Assembly (NCBI GenBank): GCA_963558565.1 | Contig: CAUWGX010000008.1 | Span: 4,633-68,632, forward strand | Reading direction: 5' to 3' | Source of the DNA: Atopostipes sp963558565 | GTDB taxonomy: Bacteria > Bacillota > Bacilli > Lactobacillales > Carnobacteriaceae_A | Length of the DNA stretch: 64,000 nt | Part shown: positions 1 to 8,269 of the stretch, piece by piece | How the letters are laid out: each line of letters starts with the position of its first letter | How positions within the stretch are numbered: position 1 is the first letter of the stretch | The notes under the pieces: model-generated | Seen by the model: only the letters and a program-made list of their open reading frames with translations | The model's database searches: none | What the model was told of the DNA's origin: nothing | Program-made: the position numbers and the translations under genes

Positions 1-57
1 TGCAGAAGTCGCTGTAACAAGACCTAAAGCATATTTTTTCCATTTCTTTTTGTTCAT
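1..57 (-). CDS. N-terminus of an exported protein (partial, runs off the left edge)
   Basis: Only the first 19 codons are inside the window. They read MNKKKWKKYALGLVTATSA, a positively charged start followed by a hydrophobic stretch, as in a Sec signal peptide of a Gram-positive exported or lipid-anchored protein. A strong AAGGAGGAG ribosome site lies just upstream (plus-strand 62-71). Cre-like sequences upstream suggest carbon-catabolite control, which would fit a sugar-binding or other nutrient-uptake protein, but the mature protein is not visible and its function cannot be named. Confidence 0.6.
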   Translation of the reverse strand, partial: MNKKKWKKYALGLVTATSA

Positions 58-85
58 TCCTTACTCCTCCTTGTGTAACATTTAT

Positions 86-144
86 TGTAAGTGTTTACAT
101 AATTATATTGTTCCACAATCCACTTTCTTTTGCAACCGTTTTCG
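86..144 (-). promoter_or_regulatory. Candidate promoter region with two cre-like sites
   Basis: Upstream of the partial exported-protein gene, TGTAAGTGTTTACA (86-99) matches the CcpA operator consensus TGWAANCGNTNWCA at all but one position. TGCAACCGTTTTCG (131-144) matches at 12 of 14. A TATAAT-like -10 on the minus strand (plus 102-107) lies between them, with no good -35. The arrangement suggests catabolite repression of the gene at the left edge; binding is inferred only from the match. Confidence 0.45.
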
Positions 145-299
145 TTTTAATTTCTCTCATTCTTTTATTTTTGTGGGTTTAGAACGAAATTCCTTGGCAC
201 AGCAAGAACTGTAGAACTTAAAAATATACAATATGGGTTAAGCAACAACCGCTATACCAAACATTTCATCTATAAGGATAAGCATTATGTCTGAGGTTA

Positions 300-405
300 T
301 TTTTACTAGGAAGATAATTGGATTAACTTCCGGCGGCGAGCTTCCACCGAGACGATAATTGGATGAACTTCCCGCGGCGAGCTTCTAGCGCGACGATAAA
401 TGGAT
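300..405. repeat. Tandem 41-bp repeat, about 2.5 copies
   Basis: The sequence beginning GATAATTGGATTAACTTCC (about 313) recurs at 41-bp spacing (about 354) and again in part (about 395). Units share GATAATTGGAT, AACTTCC and CGGCGAGCTTC. The copies are clearly richer in G+C than the AT-rich flanks. No coding potential is visible. It resembles in period, though not in sequence, the other 40-42 bp arrays of the window. Confidence 0.7.
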
Positions 406-506
406 TAACGTTTCGCAACAATCTTCTCTCTACAGGATAAAATATTCTATAACAATAAATTCCTTCCCTTTTATTTCTCGCAAATGAATATCAAAATAAC
501 TTTGAA

Positions 507-535
507 TTGACAGAATTTCGAAATACTGTTATTAT
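507..535 (+). promoter_or_regulatory. Sigma-A promoter of tRNA-Leu
   Basis: A consensus -35 TTGACA (507-512) and a -10 TATTAT (530-535) are separated by exactly 17 bp. Transcription would start near 542, about 15 bp before the tRNA. Confidence 0.8.
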
Positions 536-556
536 ATATCATGCAGCTACAATATA

Positions 557-641
557 GCGCACATGGCGGAATGGTAGACGCGCCAGCTTGAGGGGCTGGT
601 GGGGAGATTTCCCTGTGGAAGTTCGAGTCTTCTTGTGCGCA
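557..641 (+). tRNA. tRNA-Leu (anticodon GAG)
   Basis: An 85-nt cloverleaf is readable: the acceptor arms GCGCACA and TGTGCGC pair, the anticodon stem CCAGC/GCTGG encloses the loop TTGAGGG (anticodon GAG), a long variable arm GGGGAGATTTCCC is typical of tRNA-Leu, and GTTCGAGTC forms the T loop region. The discriminator is A. The CCA tail is not encoded. It stands alone behind its own promoter. Confidence 0.93.
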
Positions 642-651
642 TAAAAATATG

Positions 652-742
652 AAAAACCAATGGCTTAAGGAATGCCCTACAAAAAATAGACCCCACTCTA
701 TTTTATAGCATGCAGGATTTCCTTTTACGCCATTGGTTTTTT
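652..742 (+). terminator. Long nested hairpin after tRNA-Leu
   Basis: AAAAACCAATGGC (652-664) pairs perfectly with GCCATTGGTTTTT (729-741). Inside it AAGGAA/TTCCTT, ATGC/GCAT and AAAATAGA/TCTATTTT can also pair in order, giving one long interrupted stem of about 90 nt. It ends in a T-run and so probably terminates the tRNA transcript, but it is much longer than a normal intrinsic terminator and might be a structured RNA or the leader of the following glyoxalase gene. Confidence 0.65.
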
Positions 743-820
743 ATTCATTAAGGTTATTACTTGAATGATCCGCTTAAAAAAGCGAAAATAGAATTACTAT
801 TTATGAAGGAGGAATTTTGC

Positions 821-1195
821 ATGAAAAGTTTACATACTTGTGTGCGTGTAAAAGATTTGGATAAATCATTGGCTTTCTACAAAGATGCTTTTGGTTATGA
901 AGAATCGCGTCGTCTTGATTATCCAGAATATGAGTTTACTCTCGTCTACTTAACCCTACCTGGTGAGGATTATGAGCTAGAGTTAACTTATAATTATGAC
1001 CAAGAAGAACCTTATGATTTAGGGAATGGTTATGGACATATTGCCCTAGGAGTCGAAGATTTAGAAGGTAAGCATCAAGAACTTACAGATAAAGGTTACG
1101 AGGTCACCGATTTAACCGAGTTATCTGACGGAGCGGCTTCGTATTTCTTTGCGATTGACCCAGATGGTTACAAGATCGAAGTTATAAAAGTTTAA
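821..1195 (+). CDS. gloA: Lactoylglutathione lyase (glyoxalase I)
   Basis: This 124-residue VOC-fold enzyme isomerises the methylglyoxal-glutathione hemithioacetal to S-lactoylglutathione. The four candidate metal ligands fall where glyoxalase I of the short Ni-type keeps them: H5, E54, H73 (in GYGHIALGVED) and E120 (YKIEV). The reading frame opens 60 nt earlier, but AAGGAGG at 806-812 fixes the start at 821. A glutathione reductase gene elsewhere in the window (31925-33283) supports a glutathione-using host. Another VOC function cannot be excluded because the family is broad. Confidence 0.82.
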   Translation: MKSLHTCVRVKDLDKSLAFYKDAFGYEESRRLDYPEYEFTLVYLTLPGEDYELELTYNYDQEEPYDLGNGYGHIALGVEDLEGKHQELTDKGYEVTDLTELSDGAASYFFAIDPDGYKIEVIKV

Positions 1196-1207
1196 ATCTC
1201 TTATCTG

Positions 1208-1236
1208 CTAGCACAATTTGTTTGTGCTAGTTTTTC
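1208..1236 (+). terminator. Intrinsic terminator of gloA
   Basis: CTAGCACAA and TTGTGCTAG form a perfect 9-bp stem followed by TTTTTC, 12 nt behind the gloA stop. Confidence 0.85.
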
Positions 1237-1262
1237 ATTTCATAAAATAAGCCAAAAAAATA

Positions 1263-1294
1263 AGAAAAGCCCCTTTCCGTGGGGGCTTTTCTTT
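1263..1294. terminator. Bidirectional terminator-like hairpin
   Basis: AGAAAAGCCCC and GGGGCTTTTCTT form a strong GC stem flanked by A and T runs, so it can act in either direction. It separates gloA from the short frame that follows. Confidence 0.75.
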
Positions 1295-1317
1295 GTAGAA
1301 AGGAGATGATTAAAAAT

Positions 1318-1425
1318 ATGAAAAGTAAATTAGTTATATTCACTAACTCTTACTTCACTTATAATGATACCGCATTCTGTAAGCGTTGTCAACAAAGAAA
1401 ACATAATTCTTCTTTCTTTGATTAA
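1318..1425 (+). CDS. Possible 35-residue small protein with CxxC
   Basis: A short frame reads MKSKLVIFTNSYF and ends in a basic segment with FCKRCQQRKH. A ribosome-like AAAGGAG lies at 1299-1305, 12 nt before this ATG; an in-frame ATG at 1306 is too close to it. The two cysteines could bind a metal. It sits alone between a terminator and the convergent sprT gene, with no homologue I recognise. It may be a chance frame. Confidence 0.3.
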   Translation: MKSKLVIFTNSYFTYNDTAFCKRCQQRKHNSSFFD

Positions 1426-1482
1426 TAAAAACAACTTATTAAGAGGATAAACGCCGTGGTTATACTCTTCTTTGGAGATAAT

Positions 1483-1956
1483 TTATTTTAATTTTTTTAT
1501 TTCTTTCTGGCCTTCCAGACTAAAAATTCCTTTACAATGCGCACAAACAAATTTTTGAGTATTAAAGCGACGTTTTCGATAAATTTGCATTGCGCACCCT
1601 TGGCATATATAAAGCCAGCGAGTGACTTTTTCTTGTTGGCTTTCAATCGAAGGCGTATAACGTAGACCCTGTACTTTACGCAATAACTCTTTAAATTCCA
1701 TATCTGCATGCCGGTAACCCTTCCCCGCGAGATGTAGATGATAATGACAGAGTTCGTGTTTAATAATTCCACCCAATACCTCTTCCCCAAAAACTTCTAA
1801 TATTTTTGGATTAAAATCTAAATGATGTGTTTCTAAATGATAACGCCCACCAGTTGTGCGTAAGCGCTGATTAAAAGTCGCTTGATGTTCAAATGGTTGG
1901 TTAAAATATGTATTCGAAATTGATTGCACAAAGGCTTGTAGTTCCTTTTGATTCAT
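1483..1956 (-). CDS. SprT-like zinc metalloprotein
   Basis: The 157-residue product has the SprT-family layout: a metalloprotease-like HELCH motif (H67, E68, H71) followed by a C-terminal zinc ribbon with C118-x2-C121 and C138-x2-C141. Firmicute members (YdeI/SprT-like) are of this length. Related eukaryotic Spartan proteins cleave DNA-protein crosslinks, but the bacterial role is not settled. The ATG follows GGGAG at a normal distance. It is a single gene that faces the small frame at 1318. Confidence 0.85.
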   Translation of the reverse strand: MNQKELQAFVQSISNTYFNQPFEHQATFNQRLRTTGGRYHLETHHLDFNPKILEVFGEEVLGGIIKHELCHYHLHLAGKGYRHADMEFKELLRKVQGLRYTPSIESQQEKVTRWLYICQGCAMQIYRKRRFNTQKFVCAHCKGIFSLEGQKEIKKLK

Positions 1957-1989
1957 AATGACGCTCCCATTTCCTGATATTTTCAGATT

Positions 1990-2020
1990 TAAATGGCTAT
2001 GAAAAAGCCATTTATTTATT
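1990..2020. terminator. Hairpin between sprT and ykvI-like gene
   Basis: AAATGGCT and AGCCATTT pair around a short loop and are followed on the plus strand by ATTTATT; on the minus strand the stem is followed by AAATC. It is a weak terminator candidate for the minus-strand gene ending at 2163. Confidence 0.4.
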
Positions 2021-2043
2021 GTAAATCGCTTAAGAATAAAAAC

Positions 2044-2093
2044 AACTCCTTTCCGACAAGTATAAAAAATATTTATAGCCGCCGAAAGGAGTT
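2044..2093. repeat. Inverted repeat with an internal AT palindrome
   Basis: AACTCCTTTC (2044-2053) and GAAAGGAGTT (2084-2093) are perfect inverted copies. The 30-nt interior holds TATAAAAAATATTTATA, itself nearly palindromic. The right arm includes AAAGGAG followed by ATATG and a frame of only five codons, so no gene is started here. Role unknown; it may be a terminator remnant or a protein-binding site. Confidence 0.5.
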
Positions 2094-2162
2094 CATATGA
2101 TCATTATTTTATAAGAAATATAAATAAAATTAAATCTTCATTCATTCTTCAATGAATGCTTC

Positions 2163-3224
2163 TTAGTTGTTTGTCGATCTTCTTTTTTGGATCCAACCAT
2201 AAACCATTACAGCAATGATTAAGATACCAGCATAACCAACAATTGGATAGAAATAAGAGATCAGGTTCGTGAAACCAAAGAAGCTTAAACCAAAGCCAAC
2301 AACAACTGAAGCGATTAAGACAACGTTAAATTTCTTCGTTCCTGATTCACCAAAACGCGAAGCGAAGGAATAAAATAAACTCATTCCTGTACTCCAAATT
2401 AACACAAATAGAACGACAGACATCAGTAATCCAGCGATTGGATGGACTTCTTCAGCTAATGCTAGCATTGGTAAAGGGTATTGACTGACTTCCTCTACAG
2501 CTGCAAATATGGAAAGGTTATTCAATAGAATTAACAAGCCAACACCAATTCCTCCAATAAGACCGCCCATTGCTGCCGATTTTTGGTCATCCTCTTCTCC
2601 ACCGATAACAAAGGCCATTGAAGCGCCAAATGTTATGTTGAAGGCTGCATAGTTAATCGCACTAATCGTCCATTGTGGCAATGTTGAAGATAAACTACTG
2701 GCTACAGGATCTAAAGCTTGAAAAGAATAATCGGTAAATATAAGAATATAGCCACTAATCACTAATACGAAGATAATCAAGAAAGGAGTGATCGAACTGA
2801 TCGCAGAGATCACCTTTTCTGTATCCATCATCCCTACTACAATAAGTAAGACTCCTAAAATCACACTTCCGAGCCAAACAGGCAGACCGAATTGTTGATT
2901 TAAATTAGAGCCTGCGCCTGCTATCATAACGACACCAATCCCAAAGATTGTAATCATCAAAGCAATGTCAATAATCCGACTTATTATTTTATTGGTAATA
3001 TTATTAAAGACATCGGTATGTGTTGTCGCATTATAGTGACTTCCTAAATCTAAAAGTACCATGCCGACAAAGCCAAATAAAATAGTGGCTACAATCGATC
3101 CCGCAATTCCCCAGAGTCCGAAACTGGTGAAATACTGCATAATTTCTTGTCCGGATGCAAATCCAGCTCCAGTAAAGACTCCCATGAATGCCATCACAAT
3201 TCTAAATACTTTTTTTCCGTTCAA
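2163..3224 (-). CDS. YkvI-like integral membrane protein
   Basis: The 353-residue product is very hydrophobic, with about ten membrane segments, and opens with FMGVFTGAGFASGQE, the signature start of the YkvI family (LeuT/APC-fold putative transporters). The substrate is unknown. The start is a TTG, chosen because AAAGGAGG lies eight nt upstream and no ATG is near. It is transcribed alone on the minus strand, downstream of the purine-ureide island and in the same direction as carbamate kinase, but a terminator at 3372-3427 separates them. Confidence 0.8.
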   Translation of the reverse strand: MNGKKVFRIVMAFMGVFTGAGFASGQEIMQYFTSFGLWGIAGSIVATILFGFVGMVLLDLGSHYNATTHTDVFNNITNKIISRIIDIALMITIFGIGVVMIAGAGSNLNQQFGLPVWLGSVILGVLLIVVGMMDTEKVISAISSITPFLIIFVLVISGYILIFTDYSFQALDPVASSLSSTLPQWTISAINYAAFNITFGASMAFVIGGEEDDQKSAAMGGLIGGIGVGLLILLNNLSIFAAVEEVSQYPLPMLALAEEVHPIAGLLMSVVLFVLIWSTGMSLFYSFASRFGESGTKKFNVVLIASVVVGFGLSFFGFTNLISYFYPIVGYAGILIIAVMVYGWIQKRRSTNN

Positions 3225-3371
3225 AAGTAACGCCTCCTTTGTGGAACTTATAATATAGCAGAAAATAAATATATTCTACTATTACGCCTTCGAGCAGAAG
3301 CTGATGGGGATGCTATTTGGGAACGATCTCTTCCCCGTGTATTTCATCTTCTAAACGCTTTTTTAAGGCAT

Positions 3372-3427
3372 AAAAAAACAACCTGTCCTTTCTATTCATC
3401 ATAAATAGAAAAATGACAGATTGTTTT
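3372..3427 (-). terminator. Terminator of the allFG-allH-carbamate kinase operon
   Basis: AAAACAA, CTGTC and TTTCTATT pair in order with AATAGAAA, GACAG and TTGTTTT, giving a long interrupted stem 12 nt beyond the carbamate kinase stop, with a T-run on the minus strand. Confidence 0.75.
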
Positions 3428-3438
3428 AATGGTTTTGT

Positions 3439-4380
3439 TTAGTCTAAAGAAACGACTGTTGCAGAACCGCCTTCAAAGAAATTATTAACATTTTCTAAAG
3501 AAGTGATTACAGCTTTTGCTTCTGGACGTCCTTCAACAAAATTAATAGCCGCTTCAACTTTCGGCAACATTGAACCTTTTGCGAATTGCTCTTCTTCGAT
3601 CCATTGTTTCAACTGCTTAACAGTAACTTCTTCTAGTTTTTCTTGGTTCGGTTGGTTGAAGTTAATATACACGTTATCGACACCTGTTAAAATGAGTAAA
3701 TAATCAGCTTCCACTAATTCTGCTAATTTTGCGGATGCAAAATCTTTATCAATAACCGCTTCAACGCCCTTATAGCCTTCATCTGAAGCAACAACGGGGA
3801 TTCCGCCCCCTCCTGCTGAAACAGTCACTACATCATTTTCAATCAGTTGATTAATGACTGGATATTCAACAATTGATTCTGGCTTTGGTGAAGCTACTAC
3901 TTTTCGATAACCACGACCAGCATCTTCAACATAAGTGTCTCCTGTCTCTTCTGTTGCTTGTTTTGCTTCTTCTTCAGTTAAGAAAGGTCCTACAGGTTTT
4001 GTTAAATCTTTAAATGCTGGGTCATCTTCATTTACAACCACTTGTGTAATAACAGATGCTACTTGCTTCTCAACGTTCGCAGCCAGTAATTTCTCTTTTA
4101 ACGTATTTTGTAGCCAATAACCAATACTTCCTTGAGTCATCGCAACAAGTGTATCTAAAGGCAAAGCAGGGTTCTTTTCTGAATCTGCTGCAGCTTGTTG
4201 CAAGAGTAAGTTCCCTACCTGCGGCCCATTTCCGTGAGAAATAACAAGTTGATAATCTTGTTCAATTAAGCCCACTAATTTTTCGCTTGTATAACGTAAG
4301 GCATCCATTTGTCCTTGCGCGGTTGGATCATCGGTTAAGATAGCATTTCCGCCTAATGCAACAACAATTCTTTTGTTCAT
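3439..4380 (-). CDS. arcC: Carbamate kinase
   Basis: The 313-residue protein carries the family markers ALGGNAIL at the N-terminus, SHGNGPQVG near residue 50 and a GGGGIPV loop. It transfers phosphate from carbamoyl phosphate to ADP, giving ATP and carbamate, which falls to ammonia and CO2. It is the last gene after allFG and allH, so it most likely serves the final energy step of allantoin fermentation (the role of AllK/YbcF in E. coli) rather than arginine deiminase; no arcA or argF gene is near. The 17-bp gap to allH suggests one transcript. Confidence 0.93.
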   Translation of the reverse strand: MNKRIVVALGGNAILTDDPTAQGQMDALRYTSEKLVGLIEQDYQLVISHGNGPQVGNLLLQQAAADSEKNPALPLDTLVAMTQGSIGYWLQNTLKEKLLAANVEKQVASVITQVVVNEDDPAFKDLTKPVGPFLTEEEAKQATEETGDTYVEDAGRGYRKVVASPKPESIVEYPVINQLIENDVVTVSAGGGGIPVVASDEGYKGVEAVIDKDFASAKLAELVEADYLLILTGVDNVYINFNQPNQEKLEEVTVKQLKQWIEEEQFAKGSMLPKVEAAINFVEGRPEAKAVITSLENVNNFFEGGSATVVSLD

Positions 4381-4397
4381 AATCTTATCATCCCATC

Positions 4398-5234
4398 TTA
4401 TAAAATTTGTAAGTACGTTAAAATACCTGTTAATAAATCATAACCAGAAGTTTCACCGTATTCTTCAACAAGTGAAAGAGCTTCTTGCACCTGTTCCAGA
4501 TCGTTATTTTTCACTGCTTCAAAGAGGAGAACTAAAGGCTCATTACTATAGCCTTTAAATAAAGCTTTATAATACGATAAACTAACATCGGTCGTTGAAC
4601 GTTCTTTTAATTGCGTTTGAACGATTTCCTGTATATGAGGTAATTGTTTTAAAGTTTGTTCCATCAAAATTAACCCTTGTAAAAAGTCATCCCCAGTGGG
4701 AGTTAAACCAACTCCACCACCGATTAATTGTTTGACATGACTGACTTTGACTTCTTTTGCTTTTTGAATATCTTCTAAAACGTTAAAAAGCATTTGATTC
4801 GATGAAAATCCAGATTGGTTAAATAAATCTAACGCTTCTAAGTTTTCCTCCAAATCTACTTTTTTTAAAGTTTTTCTAGATACTGGAACAACCTTTAACT
4901 GTTCAATTGTTTGATCTGTTATTTCAATCATAAAAACATTCGGTCTTGTATAAAACATCAGCTGATTCGAACGGAATCGGACGTGTACCCCTTCTTTTAA
5001 ATAAGGATGTAAAGCAGTAAATACTGCTCTGTCGATAGTTAATCCGAGGGCTGATAACGTACCTTCTTGATGGTAACTCATATAGATCAGTTCGCCATCA
5101 AAATTTAAATTAAATCCATTCGGAAAAACCGAATGGATTTTAGCATAATTTTTATGCGAGAGTAATTCTTCAGTATACGAACTGAGTCTGGCAAACGTAC
5201 TTCGTATATTTTGAGAACTTCGTTTACTCGACAT
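4398..5234 (-). CDS. allH: AllH, DUF2877 subunit of oxamate carbamoyltransferase
   Basis: The protein (about 278 residues) belongs to DUF2877; the core VGLTPTGDDFLQG is the family signature. In E. coli the equivalent YlbF (AllH) is needed with AllF and AllG for the phosphorolysis of oxalurate to oxamate and carbamoyl phosphate. The longest frame opens at 5261, but the ATG at 5234 overlaps the allFG stop (ATGTCGAGTAA), the usual sign of translational coupling, so I prefer it. Its role follows from family and context; nothing catalytic is obvious beyond the TPTGDD loop. Confidence 0.85.
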   Translation of the reverse strand: MSSKRSSQNIRSTFARLSSYTEELLSHKNYAKIHSVFPNGFNLNFDGELIYMSYHQEGTLSALGLTIDRAVFTALHPYLKEGVHVRFRSNQLMFYTRPNVFMIEITDQTIEQLKVVPVSRKTLKKVDLEENLEALDLFNQSGFSSNQMLFNVLEDIQKAKEVKVSHVKQLIGGGVGLTPTGDDFLQGLILMEQTLKQLPHIQEIVQTQLKERSTTDVSLSYYKALFKGYSNEPLVLLFEAVKNNDLEQVQEALSLVEEYGETSGYDLLTGILTYLQIL

Positions 5235-8200
5235 CAATACCCACAGCTTTTGCATATCCAATTAAGGCTTCTTCAAAGCTGCCAAGTGAGGCTCTAACTG
5301 TTCCAGCTCCAACTTGTCCTACACCGGCTTCTTTATGCGCCATTCCTGTGTTAATAATCGGAGTAATTCCTGTTTCTACAACTTTACGGATATCGATTCC
5401 TGCTACGGCACCTTTGAAGTCCCAGTTTGGAATAGACCATGTTGAGTTGTTGGCAACCGTGATTTTTTCCATCTCTTCAGAAATACGACGAGCATCATCT
5501 AAGCCGCTCAATCCGATAAATCGAGTCACTCCAGGAGCAGCAATCATTGCCATTCCACCAAGTCCAATTGTTTCTGTAATTGAACTGTCACCGATATCTT
5601 TGTTGGCGTCTTCTGTTGAGTAACCTGTAAAGTATAGACCGTCTGGCGTATTGACTGGTGCTTCGTACCATTCATCTCCTGTTTGGGCAATGCGTACACC
5701 AAAGTTTTCACCATTACGTGCCATTGTTGTTACAATTGTTCCTTCTTTAATCTTACGAGCATATTCAACGATTGCTTTACCAGCAGCCATTGCAATATTT
5801 AAGAAGAATTGGTCGGTATCTGCTAAGAACTGGATAACCTCTTCTTTTTCTTCTCCGCTGACATCATCAAGTGCAACAATTGCAGGTGTAATCTCTTTTA
5901 AGAAGACTAGAGAAGCGGCAATGTTACGTTGATGGAATTCGTCACCCATACCAATCGCACGAGCAATCATAACGTTTAAGTTCATACCCTCATCAAATGA
6001 ACGAACAGCTTTTCCAAGCACTGGTCCTAAGACATCTTGCATCCATTTTAGACGGTTAATAACTTCCTCTGAGTTTGCTCCAAAACGTAGAACTTCTCCG
6101 ATTCCTTCGTTCATGATACTGACACCACGTGAACCTTCTTCAGATTCATCGGCATCATTTTCAACTAAAACCATTGGGAAGTTTTTCGTAGTAATTCCAC
6201 CCATTGGGCCAACTGCATCTACATCATGACATGGCATGAAACGAACTTCGCCATTTTCTAGTTGTTGTAGTGCATCGTCTTGATCGGTTGCCCAACCTTC
6301 AAAGAGCATCGCGCCCACACATGCACCTTGCATTGGTCCTGTCATGTTTTCCCATTTAATTGGTGGTCCTGCATGCAAGATAATCTTCTCATCGGTATCT
6401 AGTTCAGGAATAAGCTCATATCCAGGACGAACATCGGTTAACATCGGTTGTGAACCAGTTAAACGCTCGATAACTTTTTCGTTAGCCGCATCAATTTCAT
6501 CTGCGCGCTTATCTAATTCATTTAAGATATGAATTAATTTTTTGTTTCCACCAGCTCTTGGTCTCCAGTTAAATTGTAAAGCTTCGCCACCAAATTCAAT
6601 GATTGGTTCTGTAAAGCTCTTAATTCCAATATTGATCACGCGTGGGGGTGTGTTGATTAAATCAGCAGTTGATTCGCTAATTTGAGGGAGTGCAACTGTC
6701 TCACCTGTATAATCAACAAATGTTTTCTTCGGAAACTCTACTTCTTTATCCATTAGTTTCAATGCATAACGAATGGCGTGCTCGTTACTTGGTGCAACAA
6801 TAACACCTGCATCTTCTAATGTTTTTCTAGCTTCTTCCAGTCCTTGTGGATCTTGTTCCGTTCCTACAATTGAACTGATCACATAGAGTTCACGTCCAGA
6901 TTCTTTCGCTTCATCTAAAGCTTCTTTAATACTTGGTGCTAATGCGCCAGCCATATCTGGGTGTGAGCCATATCCAAGAACAACGTCAAGTAAGATGACA
7001 CCTGTCGTTTCATCTTCAAGGACTTCTTCAAGTTTATTCACACGTACTTCTGGGTCAATCATTGGATGTGGTTTTCCTTGAGTATAAATGTCGTCACCTA
7101 AGTCCATGACTTGGAAGCCATGTGTATTCAAGATAAAGCCATCTTCTGATTGAATAGAACCTAAATCAAGCGCATCCGCAATTAAAGTAGCTGCTTCATT
7201 CGCTAAGGTTCCTCCTGAGTAAAGACCTTTCACCGTTTTACCTTCTGATAAAGTATCTTCAACTTCAAAATCTAATGGTTGTGTATAGCTTTCTTTTACT
7301 TCTTCCCCATTCGCTAAATCAACCGCCGTGCGTGCTGCTTCTTCTAATGTGTAAGCTAGCGCAACATTTCCTTCATGTTCTGTTGGCTTTTCACCTAAGA
7401 AAATAGCAACAACTGGTTTTGAGACGGATTGCAGTGTTTTAACGACTTTGTCTCGTACCGATTTAGCAGGTGGTTTTGAAATAACTAAAATAACATCTGT
7501 TGGATCATGTTCTTCTAGAGCTGCAATCGAATCAAGCATTGTAATCGCGCCCACATCTTCATGTAAGTCGCGTCCTCCTGTACCGATCGCATGAACAAGT
7601 CCGCCACCTAATTCATTAATAATGGTTGCTGTTTCTTGAATTCCGGTACCAGAAGCTCCAACAATCCCAATGTTACCTGGCGTTGAAACATTCGTAAACG
7701 CTAAAGGTACGCTTGAAATAACCCCTGTACCACTGTCTGGTCCCATTAATAGTAAACCTTTTTCATGTGCTTTTTTCTTCAGACGGATTTCGTCTTCAAG
7801 CGGAACGTTATCACTAAATGAAAACACGTTCAGACCATTATCTAGGCCACGTTCGATTTCATCTGCCGCATATTCCCCTGGAACGGATACTAAGGCTAAG
7901 TTCGCGTCTTCTAAACCTTCTAAAGCATCTGACCAGTTATCAACTTCTGAAAGGCCACCTTCTTCACTTCCTGAAGATAAGTCTTCTAAGAAATTATCCA
8001 CTGTTTCTAAAACATCATCCATCACTGATTCTTCATCAGCATCGATAACGATGGCCATTTCATTGGCCCCAGCTTCTTCGACTTCATCCGTATACAAGCC
8101 AGCTGTTTTCAGCATATCTTTGTTTGCATCTGTTGCCATCATTACTTGGCCTTGGTTAACACCGTCAACTTCGTTTACTTCATTTGTTAAAAGCATTAAG

Positions 8201-8244
8201 TTAATCGAATCTTGGTAACTATCTTTAATAACCGTATATAACAT
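5224..8244 (-). CDS. allFG: Fused AllF-AllG (FdrA-YlbE), oxamate carbamoyltransferase
   Basis: This 1006-residue protein joins two subunits that are separate in E. coli. Residues 1 to about 525 match FdrA/AllF, a succinyl-CoA-synthetase-like protein, with VMMATDANKDML, DNVPLEDEIRLK, MGPDSGTG, GIVGASGTGIQE and GGTLANEA. From about 527 (RVINIGIKSF, then NWRPRAGGNKKL) to the end it is a DUF1116/YlbE/AllG protein, with HAGPPIKWENMTGP, MPCHDVDAVGPMGG and HQRNIAA. The INIG...GGNKKL module that ends FdrA and resembles the start of YlbE occurs only once, so the fusion may have formed across it. With AllH it should convert oxalurate and phosphate to oxamate and carbamoyl phosphate. It is strongly acidic. 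GAGGAGG precedes the ATG. Confidence 0.9.
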   Translation of the reverse strand: MLYTVIKDSYQDSINLMLLTNEVNEVDGVNQGQVMMATDANKDMLKTAGLYTDEVEEAGANEMAIVIDADEESVMDDVLETVDNFLEDLSSGSEEGGLSEVDNWSDALEGLEDANLALVSVPGEYAADEIERGLDNGLNVFSFSDNVPLEDEIRLKKKAHEKGLLLMGPDSGTGVISSVPLAFTNVSTPGNIGIVGASGTGIQETATIINELGGGLVHAIGTGGRDLHEDVGAITMLDSIAALEEHDPTDVILVISKPPAKSVRDKVVKTLQSVSKPVVAIFLGEKPTEHEGNVALAYTLEEAARTAVDLANGEEVKESYTQPLDFEVEDTLSEGKTVKGLYSGGTLANEAATLIADALDLGSIQSEDGFILNTHGFQVMDLGDDIYTQGKPHPMIDPEVRVNKLEEVLEDETTGVILLDVVLGYGSHPDMAGALAPSIKEALDEAKESGRELYVISSIVGTEQDPQGLEEARKTLEDAGVIVAPSNEHAIRYALKLMDKEVEFPKKTFVDYTGETVALPQISESTADLINTPPRVINIGIKSFTEPIIEFGGEALQFNWRPRAGGNKKLIHILNELDKRADEIDAANEKVIERLTGSQPMLTDVRPGYELIPELDTDEKIILHAGPPIKWENMTGPMQGACVGAMLFEGWATDQDDALQQLENGEVRFMPCHDVDAVGPMGGITTKNFPMVLVENDADESEEGSRGVSIMNEGIGEVLRFGANSEEVINRLKWMQDVLGPVLGKAVRSFDEGMNLNVMIARAIGMGDEFHQRNIAASLVFLKEITPAIVALDDVSGEEKEEVIQFLADTDQFFLNIAMAAGKAIVEYARKIKEGTIVTTMARNGENFGVRIAQTGDEWYEAPVNTPDGLYFTGYSTEDANKDIGDSSITETIGLGGMAMIAAPGVTRFIGLSGLDDARRISEEMEKITVANNSTWSIPNWDFKGAVAGIDIRKVVETGITPIINTGMAHKEAGVGQVGAGTVRASLGSFEEALIGYAKAVGIDVE

Positions 8245-8269
8245 TTACTTATTCCTCCTCAACTATTAT

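Noticed and set aside
7670..8218. Open frame of 182 codons opposite the allFG start
   Set aside because: It is Ser/Pro-rich antisense to a strongly recognised gene, with no ribosome site. It arises from the acidic codon use of allFG.
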